Source of the DNA: Pararhizobium polonicum
Lineage (GTDB): Bacteria > Pseudomonadota > Alphaproteobacteria > Rhizobiales > Rhizobiaceae
Direction: 5' to 3'
DNA length: 64,000 bases
Assembly: GCF_001687365.1 (NCBI RefSeq)
Contig: NZ_LGLV01000005.1
Location: 534,581 to 598,580 of the forward strand
A model generated the notes under the pieces. The model searched no databases. It saw only the letters and a list, made by a program, of their open reading frames with translations, and was not told the origin of the DNA. Shown here piece by piece: positions 1 to 7,978 of this stretch (positions are counted from its first letter, which is position 1; each line of letters opens with the position of its first letter). A program made the position numbers and the translations under genes.

Positions 1-1131
1 GTCGGGAAGACCACGATCGCGCGGCTGGTGGCAAAGTCGGCGAAAATGGAATTCGTGCAGCTGTCCGCCGTCATGTCGGGCATTGCCGATCTGCGCAAGG
101 TCTTCGACACGGCCAAAAGCAACCGCACCATCGGCCGGCAGACCATCCTCTTCGTCGACGAGTTGCACCGGTTCAACCGGAGCACCCAGGATGCGCTGTT
201 GCCGCATGTCGAAAACGGATCGGTGATTCTGATCGGCGCGACGACGGAAAACCCGAGTTTCAGCCTGGTCGCGGCCTTGTTGTCCCGACTGAAGGTTTTC
301 ACATTGAATCCCTTCGATGCCGCTTCCTCGGAATTGCTGCTGGCACGGGTCGAGAACTTCGTCGGAAAGCGGCTGCCGCTGACCGCCGATGCGCGCACCG
401 CCCTGATCAACATGGCGGATGGCGACGGGCGCTATCTGGTCGGATTGGCCGACGATGTCTTTTCGCTGGATGAAGCCGAAGATCTCGATATCGGGCGCCT
501 GTCGAAAGCGCTGCAGAAGAGAATGCCGGTCTACGACAAGGCGCAGGACGGCCATTACAATCTGCTGAGCTGCTTTCACAAGAGCCTGCGGGGCAGCGAT
601 GTCGATGCGGCCCTGTACTGGGGCGCGAGAATGGTCGATGCGGGCGAAGATCCGATGACGTTGTTCCGGCGTCTTTCCTGCGTGGCCAGCGAAGATGTCG
701 GCATGGCGGACCCCAATGCCCTGCCGCAGGTGATTGCGGCTTGGAGCGCGTTCGAGCGGATCGGCTGGCCGGAAGGCCGGCTGTTTATCGCACAGGCGAT
801 CGTCTATGTCGCCACCGCCCCGAAATCCAATGCCAGCTACCGTTCCTTCGACGCAGCACTGGAAATGGCGCGGCAGACCGGCTCCATCCCCCCGCCCAAA
901 AGCATCCTCAATGCGCCGACAAAGCTGATGAAGGAACTCGGCTATCACGAGGGCTACAAATACGATCATGATTATCCGGATGCCTATTCCGGACAGGAAT
1001 TCTTTCCCGAAGAGCTGCGCAGCAAGGACACACGATTCTATCAGCCGCAGGAGCGGGGCTTCGAGCGCGAGACGTTGAAGCGGCTGGAGTTCTGGCAGCG
1101 GCTGAAGCGGGAGCGCAAGCAGGCGAAATAA
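1..1131 (+). CDS. rarA: Replication-associated recombination protein A, 5'-truncated by window edge
   Basis: RarA/MgsA is an AAA+ ATPase of the clamp-loader type that acts at stalled replication forks with SSB. The reading frame is open from base 1, so the true start lies outside the window. The first codons give VGKTTIARL, the end of the Walker A loop. Walker B follows as LFVDELHRF and a sensor segment as GATTENPSF. The C-terminal half carries the family's tetramerisation and MgsA_C regions, including the conserved ASEDVGMADP stretch. About 376 residues are visible of a usual 430-450. The downstream gene belongs to a separate riboswitch-controlled unit. Confidence 0.95.
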   Translation, partial: VGKTTIARLVAKSAKMEFVQLSAVMSGIADLRKVFDTAKSNRTIGRQTILFVDELHRFNRSTQDALLPHVENGSVILIGATTENPSFSLVAALLSRLKVFTLNPFDAASSELLLARVENFVGKRLPLTADARTALINMADGDGRYLVGLADDVFSLDEAEDLDIGRLSKALQKRMPVYDKAQDGHYNLLSCFHKSLRGSDVDAALYWGARMVDAGEDPMTLFRRLSCVASEDVGMADPNALPQVIAAWSAFERIGWPEGRLFIAQAIVYVATAPKSNASYRSFDAALEMARQTGSIPPPKSILNAPTKLMKELGYHEGYKYDHDYPDAYSGQEFFPEELRSKDTRFYQPQERGFERETLKRLEFWQRLKRERKQAK

Positions 1132-1275
1132 GATGGTTCGCTGTGGTAAGCGCATGCTTGGCGACCTGTTCCGCCAGCTTTAAGAATGCTTCTAGGCTGC
1201 TCGACCGCAACGTGTATATCAGCCATGCATGGCAGGCTCTTGTCACCGCAAAATCGGGATGGCATAGAATAGGGA

Positions 1276-1341
1276 TGCAGACGGCTGCACGGGACCGGGA
1301 CTTATCATCCGGCACCCGAACATCCGCGGGGACGGCCTCGC
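1276..1341 (+). promoter_or_regulatory. Guanidine-II (mini-ykkC) riboswitch
   Basis: Two small hairpins each carry an ACGG tetraloop. Hairpin 1 is TGCAG-ACGG-CTGCA at 1276-1289. Hairpin 2 is GCGGGG-ACGG-CCTCGC at 1326-1341, with one G-T wobble. Two stems with ACGR loops separated by a short linker are the defining architecture of the guanidine-II class, whose loops kiss when guanidinium binds. Hairpin 2 ends 7 nt before the AAGGAG ribosome binding site (1349-1354) of the guanidinium exporter gene, which suits translational control. The element and the adjacent gene family are a known pair. Confidence 0.9.
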
Positions 1342-1361
1342 TCCATCGAAGGAGTTAAATC

Positions 1362-1676
1362 ATGGCCTGGATTATTCTGTTTCTCGCGGGACTTCTCGAA
1401 ATCGGCTGGGCGATCGGCCTCAAATATACCGAAGGCTTCACCAAGCTGGTTCCGACGGTTTTGACCGGCGCGTCGATCGTGGCGAGCGTCGTTCTTCTCG
1501 GGATTGCGGTCCGCACCCTGCCGCTCGGCACGGCCTATGCGATCTGGACGGGTATCGGCACGGTCGGAACCGTCATCCTCGGCATCATTCTCTTCGCCGA
1601 ACCGGCGACCGCGGTGCGCCTCGGCTGCATCGCGCTGATCATCGCCGGCATTGCCGGTTTGAAGCTGACCGCCTGA
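1362..1676 (+). CDS. gdx: SMR-family guanidinium exporter (Gdx/SugE)
   Basis: This 104-residue protein has four predicted membrane helices and the antiporter glutamate at residue 13 (LLEIGW). The Gdx/SugE subtype is supported by GWAIGLKYTEGF and LPLGTAYAIWTGIG rather than the EmrE-type sequence. Proteins of this subtype form antiparallel dimers that exchange guanidinium for protons across the inner membrane. The upstream guanidine-II riboswitch independently supports the substrate. The start has AAGGAG 7 nt upstream. The gene ends at a strong bidirectional terminator. Often annotated as quaternary ammonium resistance protein SugE; guanidinium export is the better call here. Confidence 0.93.
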   Translation: MAWIILFLAGLLEIGWAIGLKYTEGFTKLVPTVLTGASIVASVVLLGIAVRTLPLGTAYAIWTGIGTVGTVILGIILFAEPATAVRLGCIALIIAGIAGLKLTA

Positions 1677-1691
1677 CCATTCTGGTATCTC

Positions 1692-1734
1692 AAAAGAAAA
1701 ACGCACCGCGCAGGTAACCGCGCGGTGCGTTTTT
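1692..1734. terminator. Bidirectional rho-independent terminator
   Basis: A perfect 12-bp stem, AACGCACCGCGC (1700-1711) with GCGCGGTGCGTT (1720-1731), has an 8-nt loop. It is followed by T residues on the plus strand and preceded by an A-rich run (1692-1700), which gives a U-tract on the minus strand. It lies between the convergent gdx and ATP12 genes and can serve both. Confidence 0.9.
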
Positions 1735-1765
1735 GGATGCCGTCACCTGTTCGGGATGATCCGGT

Positions 1766-2551
1766 TCAGCGCAGGGCGTCGAGGGTCGCCGTTGCGGCCT
1801 GCATTTCCCGCCAGCGATTTTCGCGGCGCTGGAAGGCTTCGTCGTCTGTGCCCCAATGCTCGATCTGCCAGTCCTCGTCGAGATGGGCGAGCGCCCAGGC
1901 CTCTTCGCCCGAAAGCTGCTTTTCGGCAAAGGCAATGGCGAGCAGGGCAGAGCCGGTGAGGGTGGTGATCGTATGCAGGCAGGCAAGGCCAAGCGGCGTG
2001 GCATAGGCGCGCAGCGCCTCGGCAACGCCGTTGATGGCCGCACGCGGCTGCTCCTGATGCACGACGCCCTCCACGAGGATGAAGCGCGCACCGAGCGTCT
2101 CCGCCGCCCAGGTGATCACCGGGTCCCAGCGTTCCGACTGCCGGACGACCAGGCCTTCCGGCTCGCTGGCGCGGTAGCACAGGAGATCGGTTCCGGCAAA
2201 GCTCAGGATATCGTCGAACACGGCGCGGATGTCCTTTGAGACACCATCGATTGCCGTATTGGCCAGCCGGGTGACCGGCATTGTCGCCGGATCGATGCTT
2301 TCCTTCTGCGCATCCCATTCGGCGGCAAGCAGCGCGGCGGCGGCTTGGGTCGGCACGGTCAGCGCCTGTTTTGCCGGCGTACGAACGGTCCTGCCGTCGA
2401 GTAGGATCGCATGGCCGCCGTCTTCCGCCGGACCGATGCTGACGGTCGTATAAAACCGCTTCGGCAACGGCTTGTGCATCTGGATCTGCGCGCGGCGCAC
2501 GGGATCCGGGTCGCTGAGAGCAGCAGACAGATCGTCGCGAATATCAGGCAT
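1766..2551 (-). CDS. ATP12-family F1-ATPase assembly chaperone
   Basis: This 261-residue protein matches the ATP12 family, which in mitochondria binds the F1 alpha subunit during ATP synthase assembly and is kept in alphaproteobacteria. Recognisable segments are KRFYTTVSI near the N-terminus, LDGRTVRTPAK, the block around MPVTRLANTAID, and SWERWDP-like QSERWDPVITWA. The start at 2551 (MPDIRDD) overlaps the end of the upstream HAD gene by 8 nt, so the two are co-transcribed. A longer in-frame extension would run through the HAD gene and is not credible. Confidence 0.9.
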   Translation of the reverse strand: MPDIRDDLSAALSDPDPVRRAQIQMHKPLPKRFYTTVSIGPAEDGGHAILLDGRTVRTPAKQALTVPTQAAAALLAAEWDAQKESIDPATMPVTRLANTAIDGVSKDIRAVFDDILSFAGTDLLCYRASEPEGLVVRQSERWDPVITWAAETLGARFILVEGVVHQEQPRAAINGVAEALRAYATPLGLACLHTITTLTGSALLAIAFAEKQLSGEEAWALAHLDEDWQIEHWGTDDEAFQRRENRWREMQAATATLDALR

Positions 2552-3209
2552 GATGTGTCTCCATCCAGTCCAGAATATCATGCGGGCTGCGGGCGATGTA
2601 ATCCGCTCCGGCCTCGATGAGCTCGGGAACGGAGGCATAGCCCCAGGCAACGCCGATCGCGGATGCACCGGCGCTCTTGGCCATCTGCATGTCATAGATG
2701 GCGTCACCGATGACCACGGTGTCCTTCGGGTCGATCCCGGCTTCCGAGCAGCATTCCGTTACCATGGCCGGATGCGGCTTCGAAGGGCAGTCGTCCGCTG
2801 TCCTTGAAACGAAGAATGTCTTTTCATACCCGTGGCTTGCACAGATCTGATCAAGCCCGCGCCGCGACTTTCCCGTTACGGCACCCAGGAGCAGTTCGTC
2901 ACGGGTGGAAAGTGCCGACATCAGCGACGCGATGCCGGGAAACAGCGGTTCGCGAAAGTTCATCTCGGCGCGGATGCCGCCATAGATTTTCTTGTAATGC
3001 GCGGTCATGGCCTGGGCACGGTCATCGACATGCGGCTGGTGCATCAGCCGGGCGATGGCGATATCGAGCGTCAGGCCGATAATGCTTTTGGTGGCGTCGA
3101 GCGTGACGCGGACCAGACCGAAATCCTCGAAGGTGCGGGCCATGACTTCATGGATCAGCCCGGCGCTGTCGACGAGCGTGCCGTCGCAATCGAAAAGAGC
3201 AAGTTTCAT
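2544..3209 (-). CDS. HAD-superfamily hydrolase (phosphoglycolate phosphatase-like)
   Basis: The 221-residue protein carries the full HAD set: LFDCDGTLVDS with nucleophile Asp7 and acid/base Asp9, GAVTGKSRRG as motif II, a Lys in PSKPHP as motif III, and VIGDAIYDMQMAKSAG as motif IV. The helical cap between residues 16 and 90 is typical of subclass IA phosphatases such as Gph. The substrate cannot be read from the sequence. Its ATG shares an A with the TGA of the upstream RluC gene (TGATG), so translation is coupled. The order rluC-HAD-ATP12 appears to be one operon. Confidence 0.88.
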   Translation of the reverse strand: MKLALFDCDGTLVDSAGLIHEVMARTFEDFGLVRVTLDATKSIIGLTLDIAIARLMHQPHVDDRAQAMTAHYKKIYGGIRAEMNFREPLFPGIASLMSALSTRDELLLGAVTGKSRRGLDQICASHGYEKTFFVSRTADDCPSKPHPAMVTECCSEAGIDPKDTVVIGDAIYDMQMAKSAGASAIGVAWGYASVPELIEAGADYIARSPHDILDWMETHHA

Positions 3210-4201
3210 CAGTCGTCGGCTTCCTCGGCGCTGGCCATGTCGAAACCGATCAGGTTCCAGCTTTGGATCATATGCTGTGGCATCGGCGCGGTGACGACGA
3301 GCCGTCCGCCGTCCGGATGGGGAATATCGATGCGGCGGGCGTGCAGGTGCAGCTTGTTCTGCATGCCGCCCGGGAAGGACCAGTTGTGTTCGGCCTCGAA
3401 ATATTTCGGGTCTCCGATGATCGGATGGCCGATATGGGCGGCATGAACGCGCAGCTGGTGGGTCCGGCCGGTATAGGGCTCCATCTCCAGCCAGGTGAAA
3501 TTCTGGCCGGCCTGCTCGATGATCCGGTAATAGGAAATGGCGTGGTCGGCGCCATCGTCGCCATGCTTGCCGATCCGCATGCGGTCGCCGTCGGGGGTCT
3601 GTTCCTTGACCAGCCAGGACGAGATCTTGTCTTCGCGCTTGCGCGGCACGCCCTTGACCAGCGCCCAATAGGTCTTCTTGGTGTCGCGTTCGCGGAAGGC
3701 GGCGGTCAGCTTCTGCGCTGCGCCGCGGGTGCGGGCGATGACCAGCACGCCGGAGGTGTCCCGGTCCAGCCGGTGCACCAGACGCGGCTTTTCACCTTTG
3801 GGGCTGGTCCAGGCTTCGAGCATTTCGTCGATATGGCGGTTGATGCCCGAGCCGCCCTGAACGGCGATGCCGGCCGGCTTGTTGAGAACGATCACCTTGG
3901 CGTCTTCATGCAAAAGCATGCGCGACAAGAGTTCGTGGTCCGACGCGTGGCGCAGGTCGCGCCCGGCGATCGGGCCGGTCTTTTCCTTGGGATCGACTTC
4001 CATCGGCGGAATGCGGATGACCTGGCCCGGCTGGATGCGCGCATCCGATTTGACCCGGCCGCCGTCGACGCGGACCTGGCCGGAGCGCAGCAGCTTCTGC
4101 AGCGGACCGAAGCCCAGACCCGGATAGTGCACCTTGAACCAGCGATCGAGCCGCATGCCCGCTTCGTCGGATTCGACCTGCTTGTGTTCAATGCCCGCCA
4201 T
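3209..4201 (-). CDS. rluC: 23S rRNA pseudouridine synthase, RluC/RluD type
   Basis: The protein has 330 residues. An N-terminal S4 RNA-binding domain (about residues 12-70, MRLDRWFKVHYPG) is followed by the RluA-type catalytic domain. The catalytic Asp lies in HRLDRDTSG at about residue 150. The family isomerises uridine to pseudouridine in 23S rRNA. The S4-plus-catalytic layout and sequence favour RluC (positions 955, 2504, 2580 in E. coli numbering), though RluD cannot be strictly excluded. It is first in a coupled three-gene run. Confidence 0.9.
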   Translation of the reverse strand: MAGIEHKQVESDEAGMRLDRWFKVHYPGLGFGPLQKLLRSGQVRVDGGRVKSDARIQPGQVIRIPPMEVDPKEKTGPIAGRDLRHASDHELLSRMLLHEDAKVIVLNKPAGIAVQGGSGINRHIDEMLEAWTSPKGEKPRLVHRLDRDTSGVLVIARTRGAAQKLTAAFRERDTKKTYWALVKGVPRKREDKISSWLVKEQTPDGDRMRIGKHGDDGADHAISYYRIIEQAGQNFTWLEMEPYTGRTHQLRVHAAHIGHPIIGDPKYFEAEHNWSFPGGMQNKLHLHARRIDIPHPDGGRLVVTAPMPQHMIQSWNLIGFDMASAEEADD

Positions 4202-4325
4202 TTTGCTTTACCTGCATCCAATTGCCATAGCGCCTCGACAATGGTGCCGACAGGAAACCCGTGCGCAAACTGATATGACAGAGCAGGCCGGTCCAGGGGA
4301 CACACGGCGCTCTGAGAGGGTCCCT

Positions 4326-4703
4326 TTAGACTATTGCGCGCATAAGGGCCAGCCCGGCAAACACCGCGATTGCCGAAAGAAGCACGCTGGAGCCCACATA
4401 AATCGCTGCGATCACCGGCTCGCCGCGTTCCACGAGTGTAATCGCATCGAGCGAGAAGGCGGAGAAGGTGGTGTAGCCGCCGAGAATCCCGGTGATCAGG
4501 AACACCCGCATCTCCACTGACGCGCCGAATTTTCGCGCAATGGCTTCGGCAAAGACGCCGATCAGGAATGATCCCGTCACGTTGACGATCAGTGTTCCCC
4601 AGGGGAAGGACGGTCCGAAACTGCGCAAGGTCCACAGGCCCAGGAGGTAACGGAGCACGGAACCGAATGCACCACCGAAGGCAACGAGGAGAATGTTTGT
4701 CAT
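4326..4703 (-). CDS. crcB: Fluoride exporter CrcB/Fluc
   Basis: This 125-residue, four-helix membrane protein has the Fluc signatures GGAFGSVLRYLLG, GTLIVNVTGSFLIG and GILGGYTTFSAFS. Fluc proteins form dual-topology dimers with two fluoride pores. ATG at 4703 (MTNILL) is preferred over an in-frame extension to 4820, because the extension carries no family sequence. I looked for a fluoride riboswitch in the leader and did not find its conserved core. In related genomes crcB is usually next to this rluC. Confidence 0.93.
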   Translation of the reverse strand: MTNILLVAFGGAFGSVLRYLLGLWTLRSFGPSFPWGTLIVNVTGSFLIGVFAEAIARKFGASVEMRVFLITGILGGYTTFSAFSLDAITLVERGEPVIAAIYVGSSVLLSAIAVFAGLALMRAIV

Positions 4704-4870
4704 AGGAAAATGCAATAGCCGAAACCCGAACAGCTGGAAAGCCGATTGCCCGTTTGGCGCAGTTTGTAAGCGTAGAATGCGGGCTGACGGGGCGGCGAAA
4801 AACCATTCTTTAACGCGCAAACCCTAATATGCGGGCTCCCGGCAGAGAGCAGCTTTTACGTGGCCTCGAC

Positions 4871-5182
4871 ATGACGAAACTGAAGTTCACCTTCACCCAC
4901 TACGACCTCCAGCAGCAGCGGGCTGGTGTGACCATCGAGATCGCCCTGTCGGCCGTCGCCAACGTCCGGCTGATGACGGACAACAATTTCCAGCTCTACA
5001 AGGAAGCGATGAAGCACCAGTTCGTCGGTGGCGTGGCGCGCAAATCGCCGATCCGGCTGGTCATTCCGCAATCCGGCCATTGGCATGTCGTCGTCGATAT
5101 GGAAGGTCATCACGGCCAGACAGAATCGAGCATCCGTCTCGTCGAGACCACAGCGCCGCCGCGGTTCCAGTCCGCATCCTGA
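4871..5182 (+). CDS. DUF1883 domain protein
   Basis: This 103-residue protein matches the DUF1883 family, whose function is unknown. The body runs from KFTHYDLQ-like FTFTHYDLQQQ through VRLMTDNNFQLYKEA to RLVIPQSGHWHVVVDMEG, typical of the family. An in-frame start at 4829 exists, but the ATG at 4871 gives the usual family length. It is a cytoplasmic protein without signal peptide or membrane segment. It is convergent with fghA and separated from it by a minus-strand terminator. Confidence 0.8.
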   Translation: MTKLKFTFTHYDLQQQRAGVTIEIALSAVANVRLMTDNNFQLYKEAMKHQFVGGVARKSPIRLVIPQSGHWHVVVDMEGHHGQTESSIRLVETTAPPRFQSAS

Positions 5183-5189
5183 GAAAACG

Positions 5190-5220
5190 AAAAAACCGCG
5201 CCATGCAGCGCACGACGCGG
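5190..5220 (-). terminator. Rho-independent terminator of the fghA unit
   Basis: Read on the minus strand, CCGCGTC with GGCGCGG continues into GTGC with GCAT, an 11-bp stem with a GCT loop and two wobble pairs. It is followed directly by six T residues. It sits 25 nt after the fghA stop codon. Confidence 0.85.
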
Positions 5221-5244
5221 CTTATCAATCCGTCTGTCTGATGT

Positions 5245-6078
5245 TCAGCCCAGCCGTTCCGCATGCCATTTCAGATGATCGTCCATGAAGGACGAGATGA
5301 AGTAGTAGGAATGGTCATAGCGCTCGTGCATGCGAAGCGTCAGGCCGATATCCGTTCCCTTGATCGCGTCTTCGAACAGCCATGGGCGCAGGCCGGTTTC
5401 CAGAAAGCTGTCGGCCTTGCCCTGATCGATCAGGAACCCCGGAAAGCGGGCGCCGTCCTTGACCAGCGCGCAGGCATCATACTGACGCCATGTGGCCTTG
5501 TCCCCGCCGAGGTATTTTTCGAAGGCGCCGGTCGACCAGTCGGCGGTCGACGGCTCGACGATCGGTGCGAAGGCCGAGCAGCTTTTGAACCGGCCCGGAT
5601 TTTTCAAGGCGATCGTCATGGCGCCATGGCCGCCCATGGAATGGCCAAAAATGCCCTGGCGGGTCATGTCGACACGAAAGTGCTGGGCGACGAAGGCGGG
5701 CAGTTCCTCCGTGACATAGGTGTACATCTGATAGTTCTCGGCCCAGGGCGCCTCCGTGGCATCCAGATAGAAACCGGCACCCTTGCCCATCTGCCAGTTG
5801 GTCAGCTCGTCCGGGATGTCGTTGCCGCGCGGGCTCGTATCCGGGCAGACGATAATCAAGCCGAGTTCGGCGGCCATGCGGCGGTATTCGCCTTTCTCCA
5901 TGACGTTGGCATGCGTGCAGGTGAGGCCGGAGAGATACCAGACGACCGGGCAGGGCGCGGTGATCGCTTGCGGCGGGATATAGACCGCAAAGGTCATCTC
6001 GGTCTTGCAGGCCAGTGAATCGTGCGAAAACACGCCCTGCATGCCGCCGAATGCGGTGTTCTGGGAAAGGACTTTCAA
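5245..6078 (-). CDS. fghA: S-formylglutathione hydrolase
   Basis: FghA hydrolyses S-formylglutathione to formate and glutathione, the second step of glutathione-dependent formaldehyde removal after AdhC. The 277-residue protein shows LSGLTCTHAN, the nucleophile elbow GHSMGGHGAM, the Asp in DQGKADSF and the His in ERYDHSYYF. The start is judged to be TTG at 6078: AAGGAG lies 6 nt upstream (complement of 6085-6090) and the resulting length matches the family. The in-frame ATG at 6150 would add about 24 unrelated residues. adhC lies 1.9 kb upstream on the same strand. Confidence 0.94.
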   Translation of the reverse strand: MKVLSQNTAFGGMQGVFSHDSLACKTEMTFAVYIPPQAITAPCPVVWYLSGLTCTHANVMEKGEYRRMAAELGLIIVCPDTSPRGNDIPDELTNWQMGKGAGFYLDATEAPWAENYQMYTYVTEELPAFVAQHFRVDMTRQGIFGHSMGGHGAMTIALKNPGRFKSCSAFAPIVEPSTADWSTGAFEKYLGGDKATWRQYDACALVKDGARFPGFLIDQGKADSFLETGLRPWLFEDAIKGTDIGLTLRMHERYDHSYYFISSFMDDHLKWHAERLG

Positions 6079-6168
6079 GCTTTGCTCCTTTGAAGCTGAA
6101 GACGATCGTTGCCGGCCGGTTACACGGGATGCGGCGGAAAACCGCTTCACCCGTTTCCTGATCCGGCC

Positions 6169-6822
6169 TTATGCCAGCGACACCGCCGCGTTGACCGCGG
6201 CTGCCACCAGCACCGTGTTGAAGAAGAAGGACACGATCGCGTGGACAAGGTTGACCTTGCGCATGCCGGTCGAGGTGACGGCAGTGTCGGAGGTCTGGGC
6301 CGTCATGCCGATGACGAAGGCGAAGTAGAGGAATTCGTAGACGCCCGGCTCTTTCGTGCCCGGAAAATCGAGGCCGCGGTTGTTCCCCTCTTTGCCGCCC
6401 ATCTGTGGGCTCCAGTACCGGTGGGCATAGTGCATCGCGGCCATCGTATGAACGGTCGCCCATCCCAGCGCGACGGATGCAAAAGCCAGCGCAATCTCGA
6501 CGCCGGTTTCCTTGTTGCTCGTATTCATGGCCATGAACAGCGAGACGATCGAAATCCCGGCGGCCGCCAGCGTCACGGCGAAGATGACGATCGCCGGCTC
6601 GTCGGTGCCGGCTGCATTGCGCTTCAGATAGGCCGCGGTGAGTGTTGGCAGCCTTCGCGCGATCAGGACCAGATAGACGAGGAAGAAGATCACCGCAGAA
6701 AGGATCACGGCCAGTTTTGGCGCGATGAACAGACAAAGTGCAAAAGCAATCACCGCGCAGATGCCGCCGGCATAGAAGGGCGTGTGGCGGCGGTGGACGA
6801 TCTTTCTGTCGCTGATGCTCAT
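6169..6822 (-). CDS. DUF1345 membrane protein
   Basis: This 217-residue protein has about six membrane helices and matches DUF1345. Family segments include the RRHTPFYAGG N-terminus, LGWATVHTMAAMHYAHRYW and TKEPGVYEFLYFAFVIGMTAQTSD. The function is not known. ATG at 6822 (MSISDRK) is chosen over the in-frame start at 6873, which would overlap the upstream yaiI gene. The gap to yaiI is 26 nt, so the two are probably co-transcribed, and fghA follows on the same strand. Confidence 0.85.
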   Translation of the reverse strand: MSISDRKIVHRRHTPFYAGGICAVIAFALCLFIAPKLAVILSAVIFFLVYLVLIARRLPTLTAAYLKRNAAGTDEPAIVIFAVTLAAAGISIVSLFMAMNTSNKETGVEIALAFASVALGWATVHTMAAMHYAHRYWSPQMGGKEGNNRGLDFPGTKEPGVYEFLYFAFVIGMTAQTSDTAVTSTGMRKVNLVHAIVSFFFNTVLVAAAVNAAVSLA

Positions 6823-6848
6823 AATGGCTCCCCTGTGCCCTTGCTCTA

Positions 6849-7319
6849 CTACCGCTGTTTGACGCGGCGGCAAAGCCTGTCGAGCGTCTCGAGGAAAGCG
6901 GAACGGTCGCGCGGCGAGAAGGCGGCGTTGTATCCCTTGCTTTCGCCGGTCTCGCGCAGGTGCGCACCGAGATCGCGCATCGCCGTCGCCATGCCGATAT
7001 TGGCCTTGTCGAAAATGCGGCCCGTCGGCCCGGTCACCTGCGCACCGGCGGCAACGCAGCGTCCGGCGAGCGGCACATCGGCGGTGATGACGATATCGCC
7101 GTCATGCGCCCGTTCGGCAATCCAGTCGTCGGCGGCGTCGAAACCGGCCGAGACGATGACGTTTTTCACCATCGGGTCCCGCGAGGGGCGCAGGCCGGAA
7201 TTGGCGACCAGCACGACGGGCAGGCCGTGGCGTTCGGCAACCTTCAGGATCTCCGGCTTGACCGGGCAGGCATCGGCATCGACGTAGATGGTGCTGGTGT
7301 GAGGTTCTTGCCCGGACAT
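6849..7319 (-). CDS. yaiI: YaiI/YqxD family protein (UPF0178)
   Basis: This 156-residue protein matches UPF0178. It opens with IYVDADACPVK, then VVLVANSGLR, ADDWIAERAHDGDIVITADVPLA and DLGAHLRE. The acidic cluster in DADACP and the DIVITADVPLA segment resemble the PIN/NYN nuclease fold, but no activity is established. It lies in the same-strand run between adhC and fghA; nothing in the sequence ties it to formaldehyde metabolism. Confidence 0.9.
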   Translation of the reverse strand: MSGQEPHTSTIYVDADACPVKPEILKVAERHGLPVVLVANSGLRPSRDPMVKNVIVSAGFDAADDWIAERAHDGDIVITADVPLAGRCVAAGAQVTGPTGRIFDKANIGMATAMRDLGAHLRETGESKGYNAAFSPRDRSAFLETLDRLCRRVKQR

Positions 7320-7464
7320 GGCGGTCTACAGCCGATCTGCTGTTGGCATGGCGTGACCGGATTGCCGGACCGGATCGGCCGGCATAGGGGTGGAGGAGGC
7401 GAGGTCCTGAAACAGGCAGGCAATGATGCCAAAACTGTGTCTGATCATTCCACCCCTCGCACCG

Positions 7465-7869
7465 TCATTTTTTATACCATTTTTCGGTCGTTGCCTTGGT
7501 CGATCCGCCATAGGTCCATACACCTTCCCAATGCCCGTCCGGCTGCTCGAAATACATGGCCACACCGAAGTTGTCCTTTGCGACATAGCCCACAGACAGG
7601 GCGATGTCATCCGGCCCGGCGACGCCCATCTCGAAGCGCGTCTCGCTAACGAACTTGGCGCCGAGGCCGGTGCCGATAAAATTGCTATCGCCGATGTTCC
7701 AGGTGACGGAGTAGGTGTCGCCTGTCCTTTTGACTTCGGCGGTTCCCCGGTATGCGCTGCCGTCATCGGGATTGTTTCCCACGACGTCATACAGTCCGAC
7801 CGGATCGGCCATGGCGGCCATCGGCGACAGAGCAAGCAGGCCTGCGGCAATCAAAGAACGCATCGGCAT
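7465..7869 (-). CDS. Small secreted protein of unknown function
   Basis: The product has 134 residues with a clear signal peptide (MPMRSLIAAGLLALSPMAAMA, cleavage after AMA). The mature part looks like a beta-rich lipocalin-like or fibronectin-binding-like periplasmic domain: DPVGLYDVVGNNPDDGSAYRG, then TYSVTWNIGDSNFIGTGL and GHWEGVWTYGG. GGAGG lies 6 nt upstream of ATG 7869, which supports that start. It lies between adhC and yaiI on the same strand. I cannot assign a function. Confidence 0.75.
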   Translation of the reverse strand: MPMRSLIAAGLLALSPMAAMADPVGLYDVVGNNPDDGSAYRGTAEVKRTGDTYSVTWNIGDSNFIGTGLGAKFVSETRFEMGVAGPDDIALSVGYVAKDNFGVAMYFEQPDGHWEGVWTYGGSTKATTEKWYKK

Positions 7870-7978
7870 AACGATCCTCCCTGGTGTGGATGACCACCGC
7901 GCCCTTGAGCGGACGCGGCGCCGTTATGATTCTTATGCTCCCCGGCGTTCGGAATCGAAGTCGATTTTTGGGGTAATG

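Noticed and set aside
4704..4870. Possible fluoride riboswitch before crcB
   Set aside because: I looked for the conserved crcB-motif core on the minus strand and could not find it.
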